Positions 9,206-19,664 of a stretch of DNA of 64,000 nt are shown here, piece after piece (positions within the stretch are counted from its first letter, which is position 1; every line of letters begins with the position of its first letter). The notes beneath the pieces are model-generated. The model was not told the DNA's origin. It did no database searches and was given only the letters and a program-made list of their open reading frames with translations. The DNA is taken from assembly GCA_016787665.1 (NCBI GenBank), contig JAEUUC010000013.1, forward strand, positions 124,001-188,000, in the 5' to 3' direction. This DNA comes from Cyclobacteriaceae bacterium. GTDB lineage: Bacteria; Bacteroidota; Bacteroidia; Cytophagales; Cyclobacteriaceae. The translations under genes and the position numbers were made by a program.

Positions 9206-9237
9206 CTTGGTGGTTATCCGCGTGGGGCCTATTTTTG
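9206..9237 (+). promoter_or_regulatory. Bacteroidota-type promoter of sdhCAB
   Basis: A -7 box TATTTTTG at 9230-9237 matches TAnnTTTG and has CTTG at 9206-9209, 20 bases upstream, in the -33 position. The sdhC ATG is 24 bases further on. Confidence 0.55.
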
Positions 9238-9261
9238 ACCAAAACCGGATAACACCTTTTT

Positions 9262-9945
9262 ATGAAGTGGATCGTTGATATGTTCACGAGCACCCTGGGT
9301 CGCAAGCTGCTCATGGCCCTCACGGGTTTATTCCTTATTCTTTTCCTGGCCGTGCACCTGGCAGGCAATCTTCAGTTGCTGAAGGATGATGGCGGTCGTG
9401 CCTTTAACATCTATGCCGAGTTCATGAGCTCCAATGCACTCATCCAGTTTGTATCCAAGGGCAATTTCTTTTTCATCCTGCTGCACACGGGCATGGCCAT
9501 TGCGCTGACGATTAAAAACCGTAAGGCCCGCGGACCGGAAGGGTATGCCGTGGTGAGCGGCAAGTCCTCGCACTGGACCTCGCGCAACATGGGCATTTTA
9601 GGAACGCTGATTCTCGTGTTTATCGTTACCCACCTGTATCACTTCTGGGCCCAGATGCACGGGTACTGGGGCAACATCACCACGCTGGACTACGATGGCA
9701 AGCCGGTGCGTGATTTATATACGCTGGTGGATATGTGGTTTGCCAAAGGTTGGTACGTGGGGCTTTATGTGTTCTGCATGGCCGCGATTGCTTTCCACCT
9801 GTGGCACGGATTTGCCAGTGCTTTTCAAACACTTGGCCTAAACCACTTGAAATATAATGGTGTTATTAACGTGATCGGAAAGGCGTTTGCAATACTGGTA
9901 CCAGCAGGCTTTGCCTTCATTCCGTTGAAGATGTACTTCTCCTGA
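9262..9945 (+). CDS. sdhC: Succinate dehydrogenase cytochrome b subunit
   Basis: 227 residues with five hydrophobic helices and conserved His residues in or near them (LAVHLAGN, LLHTG, VTHLYHF, HLWHGF), as in the diheme b558-type anchor of Bacteroidota and Firmicutes SdhC/FrdC. It anchors the complex in the inner membrane and passes electrons between the Fe-S subunit and quinone. It is the first gene of sdhCAB, 36 bases before sdhA; no separate sdhD is present, as expected for this class. Confidence 0.95.
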   Translation: MKWIVDMFTSTLGRKLLMALTGLFLILFLAVHLAGNLQLLKDDGGRAFNIYAEFMSSNALIQFVSKGNFFFILLHTGMAIALTIKNRKARGPEGYAVVSGKSSHWTSRNMGILGTLILVFIVTHLYHFWAQMHGYWGNITTLDYDGKPVRDLYTLVDMWFAKGWYVGLYVFCMAAIAFHLWHGFASAFQTLGLNHLKYNGVINVIGKAFAILVPAGFAFIPLKMYFS

Positions 9946-9981
9946 CGCGTAAAAAGTTAAACAAAAGAAAACTACAAGCTC

Positions 9982-11907
9982 ATGAAGCTCGATTCTAAAG
10001 TTCCGGAAGGCCCGATTGGTGAGAAGTGGACGCGCCACAAGTTCAACCTTAAACTGGTTAACCCCGCCAACAAGCGTAAGTATGATGTGATCGTGGTCGG
10101 CACCGGGTTAGCGGGTGCATCGGCCGCTGCCTCACTGGGCGAGTTGGGTTACAACGTAAAGGCGTTCTGTTTTCAGGATAGCCCGCGCAGAGCACACAGC
10201 ATTGCCGCCCAGGGTGGTATTAATGCCGCCAAAAATTACCAGAATGATGGCGACAGCGTGTATCGGTTGTTTTATGATACGGTAAAGGGGGGTGACTATC
10301 GCGCCCGTGAGGCGAACGTACACCGCCTGGCGGAGGTGAGTGTGAACATAATTGACCAGTGCGTGGCACAAGGTGTGCCGTTTGCCCGCGAATATGGCGG
10401 GTTGCTGGCCAATCGTTCATTTGGTGGGGCGCAGGTGTCGCGCACGTTTTATGCCCGTGGCCAAACCGGCCAGCAATTGTTGCTGGGCGCTTACAGTGCC
10501 CTCAACCGGCAGATTGCCAACGGCAAGGTGAAAATGTACAACCGCACCGAGATGCTCGATGTGGTGGTGGTAGACGGCAAAGCCCGCGGCATCATCACCC
10601 GCGACCTGGTGACCGGTAAAATTGAAGCCCACAGTGCCCATGCCGTGTTGTTGTGCACGGGTGGCTATGGCAACGTGTTTTACTTGTCTACCAATGCCAA
10701 AGGATCTAACGTTACGGCCGCATGGCGCGCACACAAGAAGGGCGCCTTCTTTGGTAATCCCTGCTTCACGCAAATTCACCCCACCTGCATTCCGGTTTCG
10801 GGCGATCACCAATCGAAGTTGACCCTGATGTCGGAGTCATTGCGCAACGATGGCCGCGTGTGGGTGCCGAAGACGGCAATAAAAGGGCTGAAAGCGAAAG
10901 AGGCAGTAGCTATCAAAGAAGAAGATCGCGACTATTTCCTCGAGCGCAGGTATCCTTCGTTTGGAAACTTAGTACCCCGCGATGTGGCATCACGCAATGC
11001 GAAATATGTGTGCGATGAGGGGCGTGGCGTTGGGTCTACCGGCCTGGCGGTGTTCCTCGACTTTGCCGATGCCATCAAGCGCGATGGACGCAAGGTGATT
11101 GAGCAGAAGTACGGTAACCTGTTCGACATGTACCAGCAAATCACGGGCGACAATCCCTACGAGGTGCCCATGATGATTTTCCCGGCTGTGCATTATACGA
11201 TGGGTGGCTTGTGGGTTGATTATAACTTGATGACCACAGTGCCCGGTTTGTATGCGCTGGGTGAAGCTAACTTTTCGGACCACGGAGCTAACCGGTTAGG
11301 CGCCAGTGCGCTGATGCAGGGTTTGGCGGACGGCTATTTTGTGATTCCCTATACCATTGGTGATTACCTCGCGAATATAGGGTGGAACGATAAAGTGGGT
11401 GCGGATCATCCGGCTTTCAAGGAATCCATGGATCAGGTGAAAGCCGGGGTAGATCGCCTCTTGAATATCAAGGGCACCAAAACGGTTGATGAGTTTCATC
11501 GCAAGTTGGGCCTCATCATGTGGGAGTACTGCGGTATGTCGCGCAGCGAGCAGGGCCTGACCAAAGCCAAGAAGATGATTCAGGAATTGAAGGCCGAGTT
11601 TTGGCGCGATGTGAAAATTCTGGGAGGGTCCAGTGAACTAAATGTGGAACTGGAGAAGGCTGGTCGTGTGGCTGATTTCCTTGAGTTGGGCGAATTGATG
11701 GTCGATGACGCGCTCAACCGTTCCGAGTCGTGTGGCGGCCACTTCCGCGAAGAATCGGCCACACCCGATGGTGAGGCCATGCGCAAAGATGATGAGTTCG
11801 CTTACGTGGCGGCCTGGGAATACAAAGGCGATAACCAGCCCGAGGCGTTGCACAAAGAGGAGCTGAAGTTTGAGAACGTTAAACTGACGCAACGAAGCTA
11901 TAAATAA
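9982..11907 (+). CDS. sdhA: Succinate dehydrogenase / fumarate reductase flavoprotein subunit
   Basis: 641 residues. The FAD dinucleotide fold is at VVGTGLAG (38-45), and His72 in HSIAAQGG is the expected covalent FAD site. Substrate-site segments [10 protein letters not shown] and RDVASR are present, with a C-terminal domain typical of the family. It oxidises succinate to fumarate in the TCA cycle, linked to the quinone pool through SdhB and SdhC. Second gene of sdhCAB, followed by a 78-base gap before sdhB. Confidence 0.97.
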   Translation: MKLDSKVPEGPIGEKWTRHKFNLKLVNPANKRKYDVIVVGTGLAGASAAASLGELGYNVKAFCFQDSPRRAHSIAAQGGINAAKNYQNDGDSVYRLFYDTVKGGDYRAREANVHRLAEVSVNIIDQCVAQGVPFAREYGGLLANRSFGGAQVSRTFYARGQTGQQLLLGAYSALNRQIANGKVKMYNRTEMLDVVVVDGKARGIITRDLVTGKIEAHSAHAVLLCTGGYGNVFYLSTNAKGSNVTAAWRAHKKGAFFGNPCFTQIHPTCIPVSGDHQSKLTLMSESLRNDGRVWVPKTAIKGLKAKEAVAIKEEDRDYFLERRYPSFGNLVPRDVASRNAKYVCDEGRGVGSTGLAVFLDFADAIKRDGRKVIEQKYGNLFDMYQQITGDNPYEVPMMIFPAVHYTMGGLWVDYNLMTTVPGLYALGEANFSDHGANRLGASALMQGLADGYFVIPYTIGDYLANIGWNDKVGADHPAFKESMDQVKAGVDRLLNIKGTKTVDEFHRKLGLIMWEYCGMSRSEQGLTKAKKMIQELKAEFWRDVKILGGSSELNVELEKAGRVADFLELGELMVDDALNRSESCGGHFREESATPDGEAMRKDDEFAYVAAWEYKGDNQPEALHKEELKFENVKLTQRSYK

Positions 11908-11985
11908 TTGTATGAAGGTGTTGCGGTCTTGAAATAGAGACGTATTTCAAAACCTCAACTCCTGAGTACCTCAACACATTGAATT

Positions 11986-12759
11986 ATGAAGATTACGCTG
12001 AAAATCTGGAGACAACAGGGCCCTAACACCAAGGGCCACTTCAAGACCTATAAACTGGATCACGTGTCCACGGACATGTCCTTCCTCGAAATGCTGGACG
12101 TACTTAACCAGGACCTGATCAAGAAGGGGGAGGAGCCGGTAGCATTTGACCATGACTGCCGCGAGGGTATTTGTGGCATGTGCAGTTTGTACATCAATGG
12201 CCGTCCGCACGGACCGCTGCAAACCACTACGTGCCAGCTGCACATGCGCACCTTTAGCGATGGCGAGACGATTACCATTGAGCCCTGGCGCGCCAGTGCA
12301 TTTCCCATTTTGAAAGACCTGGTGGTAGATCGCTCGGCTTTCGACCGAATTCAGCAGGCGGGTGGTTATATCAGCGTGAATACAGGTGGTGTGCCCGATG
12401 CCAACGAAATTCCAATTTCCAAGAAGATTGCCGATGAAGCCATGGATGCTGCCCAGTGCATCGGTTGTGGCGCCTGTGTAGCGGCTTGTAAGAATGCTTC
12501 GGCTATGTTGTTTGTGAGCGCGAAAGTTTCCCAGTTCGCGTTGTTGCCACAAGGTAAGCCCGAGCGTAAGGAGCGCGTAGAAAAGATGGTAGCGCAAATG
12601 GATGCCGAAGGCTTTGGTGCCTGCACCAATACGCGGGCTTGCGAGGCCGAATGCCCGAAAGGGATCCAGATTACCAACATCGCCCGGATGAACCGCGAGT
12701 ATTTCTCCGCTATGGTGAGCTCGTACGAGGTGGCTGCCGGTGAAGGTGGTGCGGGTTAG
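11986..12759 (+). CDS. sdhB: Succinate dehydrogenase iron-sulfur subunit
   Basis: 257 residues. An N-terminal ferredoxin domain has the [2Fe-2S] ligands CREGICGMC and a later Cys in TTTCQ. A C-terminal domain has [11 protein letters not shown] and [12 protein letters not shown] for the [4Fe-4S] and [3Fe-4S] clusters. It carries electrons from FAD in SdhA to the heme/quinone sites in SdhC. Last gene of the operon; the next gene converges from the other strand 25 bases on. Confidence 0.97.
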   Translation: MKITLKIWRQQGPNTKGHFKTYKLDHVSTDMSFLEMLDVLNQDLIKKGEEPVAFDHDCREGICGMCSLYINGRPHGPLQTTTCQLHMRTFSDGETITIEPWRASAFPILKDLVVDRSAFDRIQQAGGYISVNTGGVPDANEIPISKKIADEAMDAAQCIGCGACVAACKNASAMLFVSAKVSQFALLPQGKPERKERVEKMVAQMDAEGFGACTNTRACEAECPKGIQITNIARMNREYFSAMVSSYEVAAGEGGAG

Positions 12760-12784
12760 TCATGTATGCTGAAGGGGTTCGGAG

Positions 12785-13561
12785 TCAGAACACCCTCGTC
12801 ACGATCATATCGATCACTTCCACGAGGATCAACAGGATGATGATCCATTCGAGCAGACTGCTTTCGCGCTGGTGAGAGATTTCGCGGAACACGCGCAGGT
12901 TATCTTCAATGATGCGCAAGGTGTATTCGATTTCGCTGAAACGCACGCGCAGGTCAAAGTGCTTCATCAATCCCTTTTGGATCTTATCCAGGTACTCATC
13001 ATCCCAAGCCAGTTCGGGGGCATCAAAAATGTAAATATTTTCCGCGATGTCGTTTTGGGTGTTGAGCGCCTTGCCGATAAACTTCATCATATTCTTGCGC
13101 CCGATGTTCAGTTTGCCGCTGGTCTCCAGATCGCGCGTAAAACCTTTGATTTCGGTTAACAGATTCTCTGACGTTTCATGGTAGTAATCCAGGGCCACGG
13201 ACTGGGCCAGGTTGAGCATGGCTACCCTTACCAGGCTTTCGTTGATGCGGTCAACGGAGAGGCTGCCAAAATCAAAACGAGGCTCCGGCTCGTTGTTCAC
13301 ATTGATCTCGTACTCATCGCGCAACCATGATGTCACCGGGTTTTTGATGTAGGCCGAGATGGCTTTAACAGCATAACGCATTTCTTCCTCCGTATGACCC
13401 GAGAAAACGATGACACCATAATTGAAATAATACTGGTGTTTACCGGAGCCAAAACTGTAAAACAGTTCCGATGACGAGTCCGCTGCCGGCTTAATCTCCA
13501 GAAACGACTTGATGCCTTTTAGATCCAGTTGATTAGCCACCAAAAATGCCGTGAGTTTCAT
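12785..13561 (-). CDS. RMD1/YagE (DUF155) family protein
   Basis: 258 residues. It has a mixed alpha/beta N-terminal part, a long helical region (about 140-230) and one C-terminal transmembrane helix (LLEWIIILLILVEVIDMIV). YYFNYGVIVFSG is a hallmark of the RMD1/YagE family, whose eukaryotic relatives are mitochondrial inner-membrane proteins (RMND1 supports mitochondrial translation). The bacterial role is unknown. It probably sits as a tail-anchored protein in the inner membrane. Confidence 0.85.
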   Translation of the reverse strand: MKLTAFLVANQLDLKGIKSFLEIKPAADSSSELFYSFGSGKHQYYFNYGVIVFSGHTEEEMRYAVKAISAYIKNPVTSWLRDEYEINVNNEPEPRFDFGSLSVDRINESLVRVAMLNLAQSVALDYYHETSENLLTEIKGFTRDLETSGKLNIGRKNMMKFIGKALNTQNDIAENIYIFDAPELAWDDEYLDKIQKGLMKHFDLRVRFSEIEYTLRIIEDNLRVFREISHQRESSLLEWIIILLILVEVIDMIVTRVF

Positions 13562-13636
13562 ACGGGGAATTGACCGAATATCCCAAAATTAAGGTTTTGG
13601 GCACGCCTTTGCCACCAAAAGCCGTACTTTTGAAGC

Positions 13637-14404
13637 ATGAGAATAGTCGTTGTTGTTGTATTGATTTCAGCATTTTTTGGCCACGAAGTGCTGGCCTGGG
13701 GAGCTACGGGCCACCGCGCGTCCGGCTACATTGCCGAGCAGTATTTGAAACCGCGGGCGAAGAAAAAACTGAAGGCGATTTTGCAGGGCGAATCGTTGGC
13801 GATGGTGAGCACCTGGATGGATGAGATCCGCTCAGACAGTTTATATAACTACGCGGAAGATTGGCATTGGGCCACGATACCGGATGGTAAGCGTTACGAG
13901 GATGTTGAAAACGGTCCGTTGGACGGCAAAGCCGTGCAGCAACTGGAGCGGATCATCCGGGAATTAAAGTCAGGTAAGCTGGATGCCAAAACCGAGCGCG
14001 AGTACGTAAAGTTCCTGGTGCACCTGGTGGGGGATATCCATCAGCCGTTGCATGTGGGCAAACCCGGTGACCGCGGTGGTAATGATGTGAAGGTGAAGTG
14101 GGCCGGACGCGATTCGAATCTCCACCGCGTGTGGGATAGCGACATGGTCGATGATACCCGGCTTAGCTACACGGAGTTAGCGGATTCATTCGTGAAACCG
14201 GATGCCGCTACCCTGGCCACCTGGCAACGCGCCTCCGTGCGCGACTGGGCTCACGAGTCGATGACCTTCCGCAAACAAGTATACGACATTGGTAACGGTA
14301 GCCTGGGGTATCGGTATTCCTACCGGAATTTTTCAACAGCCAAACTTCGCCTGCTACAAGCGGGCGTGCGCATGGCTGCTCTGCTCAACGAAATCTACGG
14401 CTGA
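13637..14404 (+). CDS. Secreted S1/P1-type zinc nuclease
   Basis: 255 residues. The signal peptide ends at VLA, so the mature chain starts with Trp21, whose amino group is a zinc ligand in S1/P1 nucleases. Further ligands are seen in WGATGHR, LVHLVGDIHQPLHVG, GGND and NLHRVWDSD. The family cleaves single-stranded DNA and RNA, and exported bacterial members may scavenge nucleic acids. A TACTTTTG box at 13625-13632 ends only 4 bases before the ATG, which suggests a leaderless mRNA. The stop overlaps the end of the convergent DUF2911 gene by 10 bases. Confidence 0.93.
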   Translation: MRIVVVVVLISAFFGHEVLAWGATGHRASGYIAEQYLKPRAKKKLKAILQGESLAMVSTWMDEIRSDSLYNYAEDWHWATIPDGKRYEDVENGPLDGKAVQQLERIIRELKSGKLDAKTEREYVKFLVHLVGDIHQPLHVGKPGDRGGNDVKVKWAGRDSNLHRVWDSDMVDDTRLSYTELADSFVKPDAATLATWQRASVRDWAHESMTFRKQVYDIGNGSLGYRYSYRNFSTAKLRLLQAGVRMAALLNEIYG

Positions 14405-15003
14405 CCCACTTCAAAAGGTATGGTGAGCCGTACTTTTTCCCAATGCAGAATCAAATCCCCGGCAGTCTCTGATTTTTTGCTGAACCAATAACGCAATCGC
14501 TCCTGGTGAGGAGCTGCGGTGTCGGGTTGTACTGTGATGCGGAGCACATCTTCCTTCTGGTTGTAATTGTCGGCCAGGTGTTGGCGCCAGCGGGTATTGA
14601 AGATGACGGTCCATTGGTCGCGGCCTGGAATGGTGAAAAATCCGTACTTGCCCTTTGCCAGACGTGTTCCGTTTATGATCAGATCTTGATCCGTTTCGAT
14701 GTAGGTAGCGTTGTGGGCGCCCGTCACCCAGACTTTATCCAGCGGAACGAGGCCGCCCCAGATAATCCGACCCCGGACAGCCGGGGAATAGTAGTTGACC
14801 GACACGTTGCTGCCCTGAAATATTTCGGTGGCGCGCGCTTTTACACTGCCCCGCAGGCTGTCGGGTTGCGATTGCTCGCTGATGATGGCGACCACTTCCT
14901 TCTTTTCCTCCACTTTGATCGAATCAGCAACGGCAGAGGGTTCTGAGGGTTTGCGGCACTGGAACAGCAGGAGGGACGGCAGAATAAAGACGAGGTATTT
15001 CAT
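14395..15003 (-). CDS. DUF2911 lipoprotein
   Basis: 202 residues. Lipobox LLFQC near residue 16 marks a lipoprotein. The rest is one DUF2911 domain (RIIWGGLVPLDKVWVTGAHNATYIE, LAKGKYGFFTIPG), a beta-rich domain of unknown role common in Bacteroidota. A frame extending to 15279 overlaps the divergent methyltransferase and is rejected in favour of the ATG at 15003 that starts the signal peptide. Confidence 0.88.
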   Translation of the reverse strand: MKYLVFILPSLLLFQCRKPSEPSAVADSIKVEEKKEVVAIISEQSQPDSLRGSVKARATEIFQGSNVSVNYYSPAVRGRIIWGGLVPLDKVWVTGAHNATYIETDQDLIINGTRLAKGKYGFFTIPGRDQWTVIFNTRWRQHLADNYNQKEDVLRITVQPDTAAPHQERLRYWFSKKSETAGDLILHWEKVRLTIPFEVGQP

Positions 15004-15057
15004 GGCGGCAAATATAGACCATTTCCAAAACGCGCGGCTTCTTCTATCTTTAACCCA

Positions 15058-15813
15058 ATGGCAAAAGATGAGAAGCGCCACTGGGACCGCCTGGCCGGCA
15101 AGTACAACACCGAAATATTCGATGTTTTTAATAGTGATCGCAACGAAGTTCTCACGCAGTACTTCGACCGCTACGCCAACCAGGCCCACACGGCTGTTGA
15201 TTTTGGTTGTGGCAACGGTAAAGCATTTCCTTACCTCGTGCCTCGCTTTGGTGAAGTATGGGGCCTTGACATCTCCCAAAATCTACTGGATGTAGCTGCC
15301 TTGCGCGGGTATGATCGGGTCCGGCTTGCTCAGGCGGATCTGGTGAAGCCTGCCCGAAAGTTGCCCCGTGGCGAATTTGCTTTTTGCTGTAATGTGGCCA
15401 TACTGCCGGGTATTGACGTTAACCAAGCCATCATCCGCAATATCAGACGTTCGGTGAAGCCGGGAGGTGCCGCGGTGTTTGTCATCCCTTCGTTTGAGTC
15501 AGCCGCATTTGCCATGTGGAGGCTGGTCGAATGGTATGGTCGCGAGGGGGTTGGCCCGGCCGAGATCAGCCGCGATGAACTGGCCCTCTTTGGCGGTTCG
15601 AAAACCGACATCGTGCAGGGCCTGTTACGCATCGATGGTGTAACGACCAAACATTACAGCGAACCTGAAATCCGGTACTTGTTTACACAGGCCGGTTTCA
15701 AACAGGTGAATACCGATCGGATCGAATACAACTGGACATCCGAGTTCGAGAACCCCCCGAGGTGGATGAAAGACCCGTACCCGTGGGACTGGTTGGTGGA
15801 GTGTCGCGTTTAG
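15058..15813 (+). CDS. Class I SAM-dependent methyltransferase
   Basis: 251 residues. SAM-binding motif I is DFGCGNGKA (48-56), followed by the acidic strand VWGLDIS and a motif II/III region GEFAFCCNV. A Methyltransf_25/11-like Rossmann fold; substrate unknown. TATCTTTA at 15045-15052 lies 5 bases before the ATG. Its stop abuts the stop of the convergent HMA-domain gene. Confidence 0.88.
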   Translation: MAKDEKRHWDRLAGKYNTEIFDVFNSDRNEVLTQYFDRYANQAHTAVDFGCGNGKAFPYLVPRFGEVWGLDISQNLLDVAALRGYDRVRLAQADLVKPARKLPRGEFAFCCNVAILPGIDVNQAIIRNIRRSVKPGGAAVFVIPSFESAAFAMWRLVEWYGREGVGPAEISRDELALFGGSKTDIVQGLLRIDGVTTKHYSEPEIRYLFTQAGFKQVNTDRIEYNWTSEFENPPRWMKDPYPWDWLVECRV

Positions 15814-16026
15814 TCAGTTCAATCGCTCAGCCGAATAGCCGGCTTTTTTGAGCGCTTCTTTCACCTTTTCTTCTGGCACGGTGTCAGGTACGGTAACGGT
15901 TTTGATCGCTCCGGTGACGTCAGCCGTCCACTCGTTTTCGCCTACGGCTTCGTTGAGGAAGGGTGTGGCTTTGGCCACGCAACCCGAGCATTTCAAACTG
16001 GTTTTATACGTTGTGCGGGTACTCAT
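15814..16026 (-). CDS. Heavy-metal-associated (HMA) domain protein
   Basis: 70 residues forming one ferredoxin-like HMA domain with the metal motif CSGC (Cys13, Cys16). This resembles small copper chaperones of the CopZ/Atx1 type, though the sequence around the motif (KCSGCVAKATPFLNE) is the divergent Bacteroidota form. The start overlaps the stop of the upstream lipoprotein hydrolase by 4 bases (ATGA), which implies translational coupling. No P-type ATPase is adjacent, so the metal is not known. Confidence 0.82.
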   Translation of the reverse strand: MSTRTTYKTSLKCSGCVAKATPFLNEAVGENEWTADVTGAIKTVTVPDTVPEEKVKEALKKAGYSAERLN

Positions 16027-16940
16027 TTCTGATTCTTTTCGGAAAGAAAACGCCTGATGTGTCCAAAAAATTCCGTTGGGTTTTCAATAAAGGGAAAATG
16101 ACCACTTGTTGAAATAATCACCAGTTCACCATTCGTGAGGTTTTGTTCGTACAGAGGCCCGGAGAGGGTAGCGGCCGGTTCATAGTCGCCATACAAAATG
16201 AGCGTGGGGGCATCCAGTTTTTGGAGGTCGGGTACTAAGTCGTAGTTCATCAGTTCAGGGAAGATATGACCAAACGTGGCGGACCGCTGGAAGTAGTCGG
16301 CTGGTAGATGGATGGAGAGTTTATCCAACAGCGAAGTGTCGGCAAATTGTGTTTTGAAGGAAAGTTTCATCAAGGCATTGACGGCACTTACGTCCTTATT
16401 TTTCATGGCTTCCGAGTTCAGGATGAGGCTGCGCTGCAGGGAGTCGTAGCGCGTAATGCGTTTGGCCAGTTCTTGCTCTTCGGCCTGCCAAACGGTTGTG
16501 CTGGGTGGCATCGGGTCACTCAGCAATATCCTGTTGACATTTTCCGGGTAGGCGGCTGCGTACTTCACGGCCAGAAACCCGCCCCAGGAGTGGCCGAGCA
16601 CGTGGATTTTTTTGAGCTGCAGTTTTTGCCGGATAGCTTCAATGTCGTCCACCAGGTTTTTCACCGTCATGCTGGCGCTGTCGACTTCGGCCCGGGATCG
16701 CCCGCTGGCCCGTTGGTCGTAGAAGATCAACCGATAGTGGGTGGCCAGCGGTTTGAAGTGCTCGGTGAGATACGATTGATCGAGTACTGGCCCGCCATGG
16801 ATAATCAGCAACGGCTCACCCTGGCCGGTAGCTGTGTAATAGAGCTGCGTGCCATTAACGTCCAGCAAACCGGATTCATCGGGCGGAGGTGACTGACAGC
16901 CGACTACGAGAGCCACGAGAAGGAAAGCAATGAGGCGCAT
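16023..16940 (-). CDS. Alpha/beta hydrolase lipoprotein, proline iminopeptidase-like
   Basis: 305 residues. Lipobox VVGC gives Cys15 as the mature start. HGGP is at 48-51, QRASGRS at 76-82, the nucleophile elbow GHSWGG has Ser118, and GHFPFIENP holds the catalytic His. It is paralogous to the secreted hydrolase at 352-1326, sharing GGP, QRASGRSR and the (G/M)xSWGG region, but it is lipid-anchored. It is translationally coupled to the downstream HMA gene. The ATG at 16940 starts the signal peptide; an ATG at 16958 adds six residues. Substrate unknown. Confidence 0.88.
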   Translation of the reverse strand: MRLIAFLLVALVVGCQSPPPDESGLLDVNGTQLYYTATGQGEPLLIIHGGPVLDQSYLTEHFKPLATHYRLIFYDQRASGRSRAEVDSASMTVKNLVDDIEAIRQKLQLKKIHVLGHSWGGFLAVKYAAAYPENVNRILLSDPMPPSTTVWQAEEQELAKRITRYDSLQRSLILNSEAMKNKDVSAVNALMKLSFKTQFADTSLLDKLSIHLPADYFQRSATFGHIFPELMNYDLVPDLQKLDAPTLILYGDYEPAATLSGPLYEQNLTNGELVIISTSGHFPFIENPTEFFGHIRRFLSEKNQK

Positions 16941-17296
16941 GTGATTTGAGAGGATCAAACTTAATCAAACCGGGCTAAAACGAGAAAAGCGATTCGGGTT
17001 TCGCCAGCCTGCCCACAACCCAAGCGGCAGGGATTGCAGCGGAAATCCTCCCGCGTTTCGCGGGACGGGATTGGAGCGAAAAGCCCGTGGCCGCCCAACT
17101 TTTAACAGCCTGTCGTGTATGTGGCATCGCCAAAAGCTCGCCCGGTCAAACCGGTTCGGATGGCAATCGGAAATTTCCGGTATCTGCTTCGGTGTGGTCG
17201 GAATGATATTTATGTGCAACGGAGTTTTTTAGAGATGACCTTGCGGCATTAGACCGGGGTGTATGGTTTTTATAACTTTACGCCCTTTTACCGACT
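16941..17296. other. Spacer with an interspersed repeat pair, no gene
   Basis: About 350 bases between divergent genes. No reading frame here looks coding. Holds the repeat pair at 17027-17087 and, near 17273-17280, TAACTTTA, a possible -7 box for glnS. Confidence 0.6.
17027..17087. repeat. Tandem imperfect repeat around a hairpin
   Basis: GCAGGGATTGCAGCGGAAAT (17027-17046) is echoed by ACGGGATTGGAGCGAAAAGC (17065-17084), sharing GGGATTG-AGCG-AAA. Between them is a perfect hairpin CCCGCG-TTT-CGCGGG (17050-17064). I recall similar repeat pairs in intergenic regions of other Bacteroidota; their role is unknown to me. Confidence 0.6.
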
Positions 17297-18949
<1,653 letters not shown>

Positions 18950-18988
18950 TTGTTGGTTGTTAGTTGTTGGTTGTTAGTTGTTGGTTGG
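18950..18988. repeat. 14-bp tandem repeat
   Basis: Two exact copies of TTGTTGGTTGTTAG (18950-18963, 18964-18977) and a partial third (to 18988) directly after the glnS stop. A low-complexity, slippage-prone repeat. Confidence 0.85.
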
Positions 18989-19013
18989 TCGTTGGCTGTC
19001 TTTACAAAGAAGT

Positions 19014-19643
19014 ATGAGCAGTTCATTTACGTTTATCATTTTTTCCGGTTTGATCTTAGCCGGATGCAGTCGTACCACCGAATTACAAAATTCAAGAGAG
19101 GAAATTCGGACACTGAACTCTCCGGATGTTTTTAGCGACTCTGCCAGAATTCAAGAGGTGGTGTGGCATGTCCTCGATTGGAGTCAGTCAGATTCCGCGA
19201 TCGTGGTTAATCCGGTGATTGAAACCGGTGGCGTTTATTTGTTTGACAAAAATGAACTTCGAAAAAATCTGGATAGACTAAGACTGACCGGTTTTTTTGC
19301 CAACGAGTTTATTGAAAATTATAACCAGATTATTCTCAAGCTCGAGGAGAAGCTGAGGAGCCAGGAATTTGATCCATGGCTTGTTGGGGATTTGCCGCCT
19401 TTTAAGTTCGCGAATGATGCTGACCCTTGGTGCATGTGTCAGGGCTTCTCTGTTGAACAGTATGAGCGTGTGGAGATTGTTAAGATGGACAAACAATCCG
19501 CAGAGGGATTTTGGAGGTGGAAGCAGGGAAATAGCTGGGTTGACTTCATGTTTAGGGTTTCAAAAGAGCATGGCAAGTGGAAGATTTCCTACATGCAGGG
19601 TTTTGATTATGCCGAAAGTATCAAGAAAGACGGGGACAATTAG
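19014..19643 (+). CDS. Hypothetical lipoprotein, 209 aa
   Basis: Signal peptide with lipobox ILAGC near residue 18; a mixed alpha/beta soluble domain follows, with a Trp-rich C-terminal half (FWRWKQGNSWVDF, KWKISYMQGFDY) resembling small nuclear-transport-factor or DUF4348-like folds. No catalytic motif recognised. The ATG at 19014 begins the signal peptide. It is more AT-rich than its neighbours and stands alone between glnS and the convergent asnB. Confidence 0.65.
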   Translation: MSSSFTFIIFSGLILAGCSRTTELQNSREEIRTLNSPDVFSDSARIQEVVWHVLDWSQSDSAIVVNPVIETGGVYLFDKNELRKNLDRLRLTGFFANEFIENYNQIILKLEEKLRSQEFDPWLVGDLPPFKFANDADPWCMCQGFSVEQYERVEIVKMDKQSAEGFWRWKQGNSWVDFMFRVSKEHGKWKISYMQGFDYAESIKKDGDN

Positions 19644-19664
19644 CTGTCTTAACCAAGCAGTACC

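Noticed and set aside
16965..17219. 84-residue frame upstream of glnS
   Set aside because: It translates through the repeat pair and hairpin.
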